Positions 1-7,789 of a stretch of 34,755 bases of DNA are shown piece by piece. How positions within the stretch are numbered: the stretch's first letter is position 1; each line of letters opens with the position of its first letter. Position numbers and translations under genes: made by a program. Source of the DNA: Mongoliimonas terrestris. Lineage in GTDB: Bacteria > Pseudomonadota > Alphaproteobacteria > Rhizobiales > Pleomorphomonadaceae. The stretch spans positions 1 through 34,755 of the forward strand of contig NZ_MSIG01000028.1 in the NCBI RefSeq assembly GCF_001927285.1. The letters are read 5' to 3'. The notes under the pieces were generated by a model, which saw nothing but the letters and a program-made list of their open reading frames with translations, did not search any database and was not told the origin of the DNA.

Positions 1-21
1 ATCCTGTCGCTGTTCCGCTGA
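1..21 (+). CDS. 3' tail of an upstream gene (partial)
   Basis: The first seven codons read Ile-Leu-Ser-Leu-Phe-Arg-stop in frame 1, and a perfect hairpin starts 23 bp later, which fits the end of an upstream gene on the plus strand. Six residues are too few to identify the product. The flagellar context to the right makes a motility gene plausible but does not show it. A chance stop codon is a real alternative. Confidence 0.3.
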   Translation: MLSLFR

Positions 22-44
22 TCCGGCGGCCCGCCACCCGAACC

Positions 45-74
45 GACGCCGCGCCCCTTCCCGGGCGCGGCGTC
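45..74 (+). terminator. GC-rich hairpin before fliF
   Basis: A perfect 12-bp inverted repeat (45-56 pairs with 63-74) encloses a 6-nt loop. It lies after the TGA at 19-21 and before fliF. No T-tract follows, so it is either a weak terminator or a transcript-stabilising hairpin of the upstream gene. Confidence 0.5.
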
Positions 75-175
75 ACGCTGTCGTCGTCCCGTCGGGGACA
101 CGCGCGGCATCGGCGGCTCCACACAAGCTTCGCCCGGCACGGTGTCGGCGACGCATCTTGTGGAGACGGTCGCCC

Positions 176-1834
176 ATGTCTGGCATGGCCCAAGCCGAAC
201 GCATCTGGTCCAATCTCGTCGGTCTCGGGGTCCGGCGCCTCGCCGCGCTCTCGCTCATCGTCCTCGCCACGCTCGCGGCGGTCGGCGGCAGCGCCTACTA
301 TCTCAGCCGTCCGCAGCAGGCGGTGCTCTACTCCGGCCTTGCCAACGAGGACGTCAGCCGCATCGGCGCCGCACTCCAGGATGCCGGCATCCCGTTCGAC
401 GTGAGCGCGGACGGGGCGACCGTGATGGTCAACACCGGCTCCACCGCCCGCGCGCGCATGTTCCTCGCCGAGCGCGGCCTACCCCAGGGCGGCACCGCGG
501 GCTACGAGCTGTTCGACCGGGTCGACGGGCTCGGCCTCACCTCCTTCATGCAGGAGCTGACCCGCGGCCGGGCCCTCGAAGGCGAACTCGCCCGCACCAT
601 CCAGACCCTCAACGGCGTCAAGGCCGCCCGCGTCCACCTGGTGCTGCCGGAGCGCGGCACCTTCCGCACCGACCGGCAGATGCCGTCCGCCTCGGTGGTG
701 ATCCGCGGCGCCGGCCTGGACACCACGGAGGCCACGCGGGCGATCCGTCTGCTGGTATCGGCCGCGGTGCCGGGCCTGACGCCGGACCGGGTGACCGTGC
801 TCGACACCACCGGCCGGACGATCGCCACCGGCGCCGACGCGCTCGGCACCGGCAACAGCCAGATGGCCGACCTGGAGCGCACCGTGGCCGACCGGCTGAC
901 GGAGAACCTCCGCCGGACGCTCACGCCGCAGCTCGGCATCGACAACTTCCAGCTGAGCGTCACCCCCGTCCTCAACATGGACAAGCGGCGCACCGAGGAG
1001 GTGTCGTTCGACCCGGAGACCCGGGTGGAGCGGTCCGTGCGCACGGTGCGGGAGAACGAGACCGCGCAGAACGCCACCGCCGGCCAACCGACCTCGGTGG
1101 CGACGAACATTCCGGCCCCGGCCGCGGGCGGCGGCGGCAACGCCGACCAGTCGAACCAGGAGACGCAGCGGCGCGAGGAACTGGTCAACTACGAGATCGC
1201 CTCGCGCACCACCCAGACCACCAGCGAGGGCTATTCGCTGCTCAAGCTGTCGGTCGCCCTGGTGGTCAACCGGTCCCGCCTGGAGGCGGTCGCCGCCGCG
1301 GAGAACGGCGCGCCGGTGGAGGACCAGCTGGCCGAGTTGCAGCGGCTCGCCACCACGGCCGCCGGCCTCGACCCGGCGCGCGGCGACCAGATCACCGTGA
1401 CGGCGGTGGACTTCCTGCCGATCGACCAGCAGCTGACGCCGGTGGAGCCGATCAGCATCGCCGAACTGGTCAACCGGCACCTCGCCGACGTGATCAAGGC
1501 GTTGTCCATCCTGATCGTCAGCGTTCTCCTGATCTGGTTCGGTCTGCGCCCCGCCGTGGCGACCCTGATGCCGCGGCCGCAGCCGGCCGCGACGGCGACC
1601 GCGTCCGGAACCGCCCTTGCGGCGGCCGGCGAGGGCGGACATGCCGACGGCTCCGCGGCCCTCGCGGTGCCGGAGGACACCCTCTCCCTCCTGGAGGATC
1701 TCGCCTCGGCGCCGAACCGCGACAAGATCCACCGGCTGGAGGCGGCCATGCTGGCCGACGAGGAGCAGGCGATGATCGTCCTGAAGCAGTGGCTCTACCA
1801 GTGGGGACCGGGCTATGCGGCGAATGCTGATTGA
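176..1834 (+). CDS. fliF: Flagellar MS-ring protein FliF
   Basis: FliF forms the membrane/supramembrane ring on which the C-ring and export gate of the flagellar basal body assemble. The 552-residue product has an N-terminal membrane helix (about residues 21-43), followed by the YscJ/FliF ring-building region that includes the characteristic ERGLPQGGTAGYELFD segment. A FliF C-terminal domain with a low-complexity Gly/Asn/Ala loop follows, then a second membrane helix near residues 455-475 and a cytoplasmic acidic tail expected to bind FliG. Length is typical. I chose ATG 176 because GGAGA at 162-166 is well spaced; an in-frame TTG at 158 and an ATG at 185 are alternatives. The 3' end overlaps the next gene by 20 nt, indicating translational coupling. 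Identity is confident. Confidence 0.95.
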   Translation: MSGMAQAERIWSNLVGLGVRRLAALSLIVLATLAAVGGSAYYLSRPQQAVLYSGLANEDVSRIGAALQDAGIPFDVSADGATVMVNTGSTARARMFLAERGLPQGGTAGYELFDRVDGLGLTSFMQELTRGRALEGELARTIQTLNGVKAARVHLVLPERGTFRTDRQMPSASVVIRGAGLDTTEATRAIRLLVSAAVPGLTPDRVTVLDTTGRTIATGADALGTGNSQMADLERTVADRLTENLRRTLTPQLGIDNFQLSVTPVLNMDKRRTEEVSFDPETRVERSVRTVRENETAQNATAGQPTSVATNIPAPAAGGGGNADQSNQETQRREELVNYEIASRTTQTTSEGYSLLKLSVALVVNRSRLEAVAAAENGAPVEDQLAELQRLATTAAGLDPARGDQITVTAVDFLPIDQQLTPVEPISIAELVNRHLADVIKALSILIVSVLLIWFGLRPAVATLMPRPQPAATATASGTALAAAGEGGHADGSAALAVPEDTLSLLEDLASAPNRDKIHRLEAAMLADEEQAMIVLKQWLYQWGPGYAANAD

Positions 1835-2411
1835 TGAACTGACCTCGATCCGGCCGCTGGGCGCGGCGGAGGGGCCGGCGCGACCGGAAGCCCACCCGGA
1901 TCCAATGCCGCTCGTGGAGGCGGCGGTCGCCGCCGCCGTCGGCGAGGAGCGCGCCCGCGCCGCCGCCGCGGCCGCCCTTGCCGCCGCCGCGGCGGATGAA
2001 GCCCGGTCCGCGGCCGTTGAGGCGGCGCGTCGACAGTGGAGCGAGACCGAAGGCGCCAGGCTCGGCCGTGCGATCGCCGACGGTTTCACCGCCCTGGAGC
2101 GCACCCTCTCCGACGCCGCCGGCCGCGCCCTGGCGCCCGTGCTGGCCGCGGGCCAGCGCGCTTTGATGCTGGCGGCATTCCAGGACAGCGTTCGGACCCT
2201 CCTGTCCGACCCGGACGGCCGCCCGTTCCACATCATCGGCCCGCCCGACCTCCTCGCGGCCGTCGCCGCCGCCTGCCCGGGCCTCGACGGGCGCGCCACG
2301 CTGGAGGCCGGAGCCGGTCCGGAACTGGTGGTCGAGGCGGATCCGACCCGTATCGAGACCCGCTTCGCCGCCTGGGCCGACCGGCTCGCCGAAGCGGCGG
2401 GAGCACGCTGA
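1815..2411 (+). CDS. fliH: FliH-like flagellar export stator protein
   Basis: This 198-residue protein has a long Ala/Arg/Glu-rich helical stretch (about residues 35-80) and a C-terminal globular part. That is the architecture of FliH and V-ATPase E-subunit-like stators that hold the export ATPase FliI. Similarity is structural and positional rather than through a catalytic motif. It starts inside the 3' end of fliF (ATG 1815; ATG 1824 is an alternative) and its TGA shares one base with the motB ATG, so it is certainly part of the flagellar operon. FliH proteins are poorly conserved in rhizobia and are often left unnamed. I am fairly sure it is a flagellar assembly protein, and less sure of the exact name. 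Confidence 0.65.
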   Translation: MRRMLIDELTSIRPLGAAEGPARPEAHPDPMPLVEAAVAAAVGEERARAAAAAALAAAAADEARSAAVEAARRQWSETEGARLGRAIADGFTALERTLSDAAGRALAPVLAAGQRALMLAAFQDSVRTLLSDPDGRPFHIIGPPDLLAAVAAACPGLDGRATLEAGAGPELVVEADPTRIETRFAAWADRLAEAAGAR

Positions 2412-3844
2412 TGGACAAGCAGGCCGAGATCATCATCCGGCGCCGCGTCGAAGTCGCCGATGAGGGCATCAAGTCCGGCGCCTGGAAGGTGGCGCACGCG
2501 GACTTCATGACGGCCATGATGGCCTTCTTCCTCATCATGTGGCTCGTGAACTCCACCAACGAGGAGGTGAAGGTCGGCATCGCCCAGTTCTTCAATCCGA
2601 TCCAGTTGACCGACATCCTGGCGGAGAGCCGGGGCCTCAACGATCCGGGGCCGCGCTCCGGTTCGGAGAAGTCGGAGGACGGCGGCGGCGAACCCGGACC
2701 TGGCGGCGACGGCGGATCGGCCGCCGACAGCGCCTATCCGGAGGGCAAGCTGTTCGAGAGCCCTTACGCGGCGCTCGACACCATCGTCGCCGAGGCCGCC
2801 AAAGCCGCCGAGGCGGCCGCCGACGACGGCCGGCCGGCGGGACCGTCCCTCAACCTCCTCTCCGGCCTCACGGTGGGGCCGAGCGGTACCCAGGCGCGCG
2901 ACCCGTTCGACCCGATGTCGTGGACGCGCCCGGTTCTGAACGGCACCGGACAGGACACGCCGGCCGAGCGGCGCCCCGGCGGCGGCGTGGTCGCGCCCAT
3001 GCCGGGCGAGCCCGGCAAGGTGCCGTCGTCGGCCGAGCGGACCGGCCCGACGGACGGACCGGTGGAATCGCCTCACCCGCAGACGGGCACCGAGACGCCC
3101 GATGCCGCCGCCTTTCCGGACACGCCGCCGGTTGCCGGGACGCCTCCCGCGCCAGCGGCTGCGAAGGAAGCGGCGCCCGGTGAAGCCGAAACACGCGAGG
3201 CGGCGTCGGGCGAAGCGGTGAAGGACCAAGCGGTGGCGGACCGAGCGGTGAAGGGCGATGGCGTGGCGGGCGAGGTGGCGCGGGATCCGGCGGTCGCCAA
3301 GGGCCTGCCGGCCGAGGCTGGCGCGACGGTCGGCGCGCAGACCGGCCCGGCGGGCGCCGGCAACGCGCAGGAGGCCATGGCCGCGTCGGTCGCGGAGAAC
3401 ATCCGCCAGCTCACCATCGCGCTCGCCGACGTGAAGGACGGCAACGGCCCGCTGGTGGCCTTGGAGGCTGTGGAGGGCGGCGTCTTGATCAATCTGACGG
3501 AACGCGAGACACGGTCCATGTTCGGCAGCGGCTCGGCCTCGCCGTCCGCCGACCTCATCGCGGTGATCGACCGCATCGCCGCCGTGGTGAAGACCACCGA
3601 AGGCATGGTGGTGGTGCGCGGCCACACCGATGGCCGGCCCTACCGGACGAAGGCCTACGACAACTGGCGCCTGTCCACGGCACGGGCCCACATGGCCGCC
3701 TACATGCTGATCCGCGGCGGCGTGCCGGAGGCGCGGATCGACCACATCGAAGGCCATGCGGACCGCAAGCTCAAGCGTCCGGACGATCCGGGCGCGGCGG
3801 AGAACCGGCGGATCGAGATCCTGGTCCGGACACCCGCCCCATGA
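2411..3844 (+). CDS. motB: Flagellar motor stator protein MotB
   Basis: MotB is the peptidoglycan-anchored subunit of the proton-driven stator. Residues 1-50 give a short cytoplasmic part and one membrane helix. The segment AWKVAHADFMTAMMAFFLIM carries Asp31, the conserved proton-binding residue. The C-terminal about 130 residues are an OmpA/MotB peptidoglycan-binding domain (VVRGHTDGRPY, then NRRIEIL near the end). Between them lies a very long Ala/Pro/Glu/Gly-rich linker, about residues 75-325, which makes the protein 477 residues against roughly 300 in enterobacteria; long linkers are usual in rhizobial MotB. I take ATG 2411, with GGGAG upstream at 2398-2402, although the same frame is open further upstream. 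Its TGA overlaps the motC ATG by 4 nt. No motA is in this window. Confidence 0.95.
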   Translation: MDKQAEIIIRRRVEVADEGIKSGAWKVAHADFMTAMMAFFLIMWLVNSTNEEVKVGIAQFFNPIQLTDILAESRGLNDPGPRSGSEKSEDGGGEPGPGGDGGSAADSAYPEGKLFESPYAALDTIVAEAAKAAEAAADDGRPAGPSLNLLSGLTVGPSGTQARDPFDPMSWTRPVLNGTGQDTPAERRPGGGVVAPMPGEPGKVPSSAERTGPTDGPVESPHPQTGTETPDAAAFPDTPPVAGTPPAPAAAKEAAPGEAETREAASGEAVKDQAVADRAVKGDGVAGEVARDPAVAKGLPAEAGATVGAQTGPAGAGNAQEAMAASVAENIRQLTIALADVKDGNGPLVALEAVEGGVLINLTERETRSMFGSGSASPSADLIAVIDRIAAVVKTTEGMVVVRGHTDGRPYRTKAYDNWRLSTARAHMAAYMLIRGGVPEARIDHIEGHADRKLKRPDDPGAAENRRIEILVRTPAP

Positions 3845-5355
3845 CGCCCGCCGTTCTTTCGACCACGGGCCTCGGCCGACCCGTCGCCGTCGCACCCGAC
3901 CGTGCCCGGTGGCGCGCGGCCGCCGTCCTTGCCGGACTGCTCGCCGTTCTTCCGCCGGCCCTTGCCGAGAGCCCGCCGGCGGTCGGCGGACCCTACCGGG
4001 TGCCGCTGCTCGCCATGGATCCGGACGCGGTGCAATCCTTCGAGGCCGAGGCGCCGCCCTGGTCGTCGGCGACGGCGCCGCGGACGGGGGCGGACCTCAC
4101 GGCGGCCGACCTGGTCTGGCCCACCCTGGAGCTCGACCTGACGGCGACGGGCTCCACCTGGTCGCTGCTCTCCGGCGAGGCGGCCCCGGCGGAGGCGGCC
4201 ACCGAGCCGGAACCCTCCTACCCCTTCCCGCAGCCCTATCAACTCATCCGCCGCGTGCTCTGGATGCAGGAGCGCACCGCCCACGGCGACGCCGCCGCCT
4301 ATCAGACGGTGCCTGCCGCGCTGGAGGCGTTCGGCCTCGCCCTCAAGGGCATGCCGCCGCAGATCTGGAAGGATGCTCGCAACGCCCGGGCCGTGGCCGC
4401 CTACATGATGGCCGGAGGGGCGGCCGAGCCGGTGAAGGCCCTTCTGGCGGCCGGCGTAACCCTCGACCTGCCGGAGGGGCTCCTCGACGGTCTGTTCGCC
4501 TCGGCCGACGGCCGCTACGAGGACGCCCGCGCGGACCTGGCAGAGGTGCCGATGGCGGGCCTGCCGCCGCTCTTCGCCGGCCAGCTCGCGCTTGCCCGCG
4601 CCACCCTGTCGGCCCTGGCGGAAGTCGACGAGGGCGCGCCGCTCGATGCCGCGGCGCTCTACGACACCGCACGGCTCAGCGTGCCCGGCTCGCTGATCGA
4701 GGAGGCGGCGCTCCGCCATGGCGCCATCCACGCGGGCCGCCAGCAGCGCTACGACCGGTTCCGTGTGCTCGCCCAGCTCTACATCCGCCGCTTCGGCGGC
4801 TCGCTCTTCTTCGGCGAGTTTCAGCAGCAGGCCGCCGTGATCGTGCTGCAGCTCGACACCAACGCGGTGGAATCCCACCTCGACGAGATCGGCGGCGTCA
4901 CCTTGGGCTTCGACCCGGTCTTCCGGCGCGATCTCTACCTGCTGCTGTCGCGCCGGGCGCTGATCGCCGGCAACATCGGCATCGCCCGCGCGGCCGGCGA
5001 CGTGGCCCTGGACCTCGTCGGCGAGGATCCGCCGAGCCGGGCGCGGGCGCTTCTCTACCACGGCGCCGCCCTGATGCTGAGCGGCACCATGGACGCCGCG
5101 CGCCGATCGCTGGAGGCCGTCGACATGGACGTCCTGCCCACGCGCGACCACGACCTGCGCGCCGCGGTGCTGGCGCTTTCGGTGCCGCTGTTCAGCCACA
5201 AGGACGCCGGACACGACGGCGACACGGCGCTTCTTGCGGCGGCGCACGCGCGCATGAAGCATGCCGACCCGTTCCATTCCGCCGTGCCCGACCGCCTGGC
5301 CGCCGCCGTGACGGCGGCAACCGACACGCTGAAGGAGGCCCGCGATGGCCGCTGA
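3841..5355 (+). CDS. motC: Periplasmic motility protein MotC
   Basis: MotC is known from rhizobia as a periplasmic partner and chaperone of MotB needed for motor rotation. The 504-residue product begins with a positively charged stretch, then a hydrophobic helix ending in ALA (residues 40-42), consistent with signal peptide cleavage. The rest is mostly helical with repeat-like segments and no membrane helices. The assignment rests on its place between motB and fliK/motD, the signal peptide, and the recognisable MotC-type segment PYPFPQPYQLIRRVLWMQE (coded near 4220-4276). It starts with a 4-nt overlap on motB and ends overlapping the next ATG by 11 nt. It is longer than the rhizobial prototype, mainly through extra N-terminal sequence. 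Confidence 0.85.
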   Translation: MTPAVLSTTGLGRPVAVAPDRARWRAAAVLAGLLAVLPPALAESPPAVGGPYRVPLLAMDPDAVQSFEAEAPPWSSATAPRTGADLTAADLVWPTLELDLTATGSTWSLLSGEAAPAEAATEPEPSYPFPQPYQLIRRVLWMQERTAHGDAAAYQTVPAALEAFGLALKGMPPQIWKDARNARAVAAYMMAGGAAEPVKALLAAGVTLDLPEGLLDGLFASADGRYEDARADLAEVPMAGLPPLFAGQLALARATLSALAEVDEGAPLDAAALYDTARLSVPGSLIEEAALRHGAIHAGRQQRYDRFRVLAQLYIRRFGGSLFFGEFQQQAAVIVLQLDTNAVESHLDEIGGVTLGFDPVFRRDLYLLLSRRALIAGNIGIARAAGDVALDLVGEDPPSRARALLYHGAALMLSGTMDAARRSLEAVDMDVLPTRDHDLRAAVLALSVPLFSHKDAGHDGDTALLAAAHARMKHADPFHSAVPDRLAAAVTAATDTLKEARDGR

Positions 5356-7168
5356 CACCCAATCGCTTCCGGTCCAGCCTGCCCCTCACGGCCGCGCGGG
5401 GAGCGGCGGCCGGCCGATCGGATCAGCCGTCGACGGCGGTGCCTTCGAGGCGACGGTCGCGGACGTCGCCGCCGAGGACGGCGGCTCCGGCAGACCCGCG
5501 GCAGCGGATCGGGACTTGGCCGCCCGCCCGCCGGCGGAGGGCGCGCCGGGCGGCGCGCCGACGCGCTACAAAGCCGCCGGCGCCGCCGTCGGTGCCGGCG
5601 GGCCGCACGCGCTGACGGCCGATCGTGACGGCCGCGGGGAGCCGCGCATGACCGGCGGTCCCGTGATGGAAAGGATGCGCCTTGCCCGATCGGCCGGCGG
5701 TCCGGACGGTTCCGAGTCTCCCGCCGAACAGGCCGCTGGGCGCGAGGGATCCGCCGACGGCGGCGCGACACGGCGCCTGCCTGGCACCGGGGTCGCGGGG
5801 GACCTGTCCTTGCCGGCGAGCGCCGGGGAGTCTCCGCCCGGTGAGCCGGAGGGCGGCACCGGGACCGACCTTTCGGGCGCGCTCGGAGGTGCACCGGTCC
5901 TGTCGGGTCTCACTCTGTCGGCAACCGCACGGGCATCCGGCGAGCCGTCCGACCGAGGGCAAGGCCAAGGCGCCGACGGTGCGGCCGCGTCCCTGCGGAC
6001 GGCCGCTCACCTGCCGGGGATTGGCGCGGACGGCGAGCGCCGATCCGGCGGCGCTTCACCCGGCACCGCGGCGACGGCGTTCGCGACCATGGACGGATCG
6101 TCCATTCCACACGGATGGGCCTCGGACGCCGCCGCGCCGGACCTCGTCGCGCCGGACCTTGCCGGGCTGAAGGCCCTTCTGGCGGCGCCGCCGTCGGCGC
6201 GCGAACGCACCGGCGGGACCCTCGCGCCTCCCCGGCCCGGCGACGCGGCGCGGCTGGCGGTCCTGCCGGCCCGGTCGAAGCCGGACGCGGACGCGGGCGC
6301 GGTGCTCCAGGCGCTGCAGTCCGTGGCGCGCGGCCGGGCCGATCCGACCTCGCCGGAGATTTCCGCACCGCTTGCGGCCATGGCCGAGCGGTCCGACCGC
6401 GCCGCGGCCCCGGAGGGTTCGACCGCGCGGCCGGATCCCGGCATGTCGCCATCGGGTGTCGCGCTCGACGGCCGCTTGCGGACCGACGGCGGCGCCGGCC
6501 TGTCGCGGGTGGCGAGCCGGATCGGGCCTGCCGTGGCGGCGACGCTCGCGGCGTCCGCCGGGCCGGACGCAATGGAGCGCTTCCAGGCCAAGGTGCTGCG
6601 TCAGGAGACCCACCTGCCGGTCCTGGTGGAGCTCTCCGTCGCCGGCCAGCAGGTGGCCGACGCCCTCCAGGGCCTGCCGTCGCCGAGCGGGCCGACGGCG
6701 ACCGCCGGGGCCGATCCGGTGCGCGTCGACCTGACGGCCCCGCCGTTGCACGTGCTGGAGATCCAGCTGCAGCCCGAAGAGCTCGGCTCCGTGCGGGTGG
6801 AGCTTCGGGCCGCCGGCGACCGCCTCGCGGTGCGCATCATCGCCGACGAGCCGGAGACGGCGCGCCTCTTGACCGAAGATGCGAGCGCCCTCGGGCGCAA
6901 GCTGGAGGCGGCGGGCTACACGGCGGACGGGCTTCTCATCCAGGTGGTGAGCGACGCCGGCCTGCCGCGCCTGCCGGTGTCCTCCACCGGGGCGAACGGC
7001 AACCCGGCGGCGAACGGCGGACAGGCACAGGCAGGCAACGGGCAGCCCGGCGGCGGACAGCCGTCCGGCGGCCCGGGCCAGGACGGGAGCGGACGAAACG
7101 ACCATGCGCAGCGCGACGACACGTTTGATGGTGGCGGCACTCCTGGCGATGGGGGCGTCTGGCTCTGA
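5345..7168 (+). CDS. fliK: Flagellar hook-length control protein FliK (MotD)
   Basis: FliK is exported during hook growth and switches export specificity when the hook is complete; the rhizobial orthologue was first named MotD. The 607-residue protein has a long disordered Gly/Ala/Pro/Arg-rich N-terminal part (about residues 1-430). A compact Flg_hook C-terminal domain follows, visible as LEIQLQPEELGSVRVELRA, the hydrophobic VRIIADEPETARLLTED segment and the LGRKLEAAGYTADGL helix. The tail after it is Gly/Asn/Gln-rich. ATG 5345 is preceded by a strong AAGGAGG (5333-5339) lying inside motC. The 3' end overlaps the lytic transglycosylase gene by 65 nt in another frame. Identity is confident from domain and context. 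Confidence 0.9.
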   Translation: MAADTQSLPVQPAPHGRAGSGGRPIGSAVDGGAFEATVADVAAEDGGSGRPAAADRDLAARPPAEGAPGGAPTRYKAAGAAVGAGGPHALTADRDGRGEPRMTGGPVMERMRLARSAGGPDGSESPAEQAAGREGSADGGATRRLPGTGVAGDLSLPASAGESPPGEPEGGTGTDLSGALGGAPVLSGLTLSATARASGEPSDRGQGQGADGAAASLRTAAHLPGIGADGERRSGGASPGTAATAFATMDGSSIPHGWASDAAAPDLVAPDLAGLKALLAAPPSARERTGGTLAPPRPGDAARLAVLPARSKPDADAGAVLQALQSVARGRADPTSPEISAPLAAMAERSDRAAAPEGSTARPDPGMSPSGVALDGRLRTDGGAGLSRVASRIGPAVAATLAASAGPDAMERFQAKVLRQETHLPVLVELSVAGQQVADALQGLPSPSGPTATAGADPVRVDLTAPPLHVLEIQLQPEELGSVRVELRAAGDRLAVRIIADEPETARLLTEDASALGRKLEAAGYTADGLLIQVVSDAGLPRLPVSSTGANGNPAANGGQAQAGNGQPGGGQPSGGPGQDGSGRNDHAQRDDTFDGGGTPGDGGVWL

Positions 7169-7685
7169 GGCCGCCGAAGGACGCGCCGACCGGCCGGACG
7201 CGGTGTGCGAGCGCGAGATGATCGCTGCCGCCGAGGAGACCGGCGTGCCGCTCGGCGTGCTCTACGCTGTGGGGCTGACCGAGAGCGGCCGCAAGAACAG
7301 CCTGCAGAGCAACGCCCTCAACGTGGAGGGCACGTCGGTTTTCCCGGCGGACCGGGCGAGCGCCATCCGGCGCGTGCGCGACGAACTGCGGCGCGGGCGC
7401 AAGCTCATCGACATCGGCTGCATGCAGATCAACCACCACTATCACCGGCAGGAATTCGCCTCGCTGGAGGCCATGCTGGAGCCGCGCGAGAACGTGCGCT
7501 ATGCCGCCCGCTTCCTGAAGACGCTGCGCAAGAGCCACGGCAACTGGACCATGGCCGTCGCCCGCTACCACGCCGGACCGAACAACGATCCGGCCCAGAA
7601 GCGCTACGTCTGCCTGGTGATCCGCAACATGGTGGTGTCCGGCTTCGGCAACTGGACCCCGGCCGCCTCGGCCTTCTGCCGCTAA
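7104..7685 (+). CDS. Small lytic transglycosylase (SLT domain), flagellar operon
   Basis: This 193-residue secreted protein has a signal-peptide-like start (residues 1-24, hydrophobic VAALLAMGASG) and a soluble lytic transglycosylase domain. The catalytic Glu is Glu60 in YAVGLTESG. The supporting DIGCMQINHHYH motif and the ARYHAGPNN motif (coded near 7560-7588) are both present. Such enzymes cleave peptidoglycan glycan strands with formation of 1,6-anhydro sugars, here probably to open the wall for the flagellar rod or to assist stator anchoring. The gene starts 65 nt inside fliK and its upstream ribosome-binding sequence is weak, so it is likely translationally coupled. Cys at residues 35, the GCMQ position and near the C-terminus could form disulfides. 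Confidence 0.9.
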   Translation: MRSATTRLMVAALLAMGASGSEAAEGRADRPDAVCEREMIAAAEETGVPLGVLYAVGLTESGRKNSLQSNALNVEGTSVFPADRASAIRRVRDELRRGRKLIDIGCMQINHHYHRQEFASLEAMLEPRENVRYAARFLKTLRKSHGNWTMAVARYHAGPNNDPAQKRYVCLVIRNMVVSGFGNWTPAASAFCR

Positions 7686-7789
7686 CGGCGTCTCGACGCT
7701 GTCGCCATTGCCGTGCTTTGCTCCTGGCGCCGAACGGCAATCCGCCCCCGAAGGGAGCGGGCAGGTCTTCAAGAGGAGCAGTTCCTGTC

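Noticed and set aside
479..3895. A 1138-codon open frame on the minus strand through fliF, fliH and motB
   Set aside because: It mirrors three well-supported plus-strand genes, has an Arg/Gly/His-rich composition typical of antisense frames in high-GC DNA, and shows no motif.
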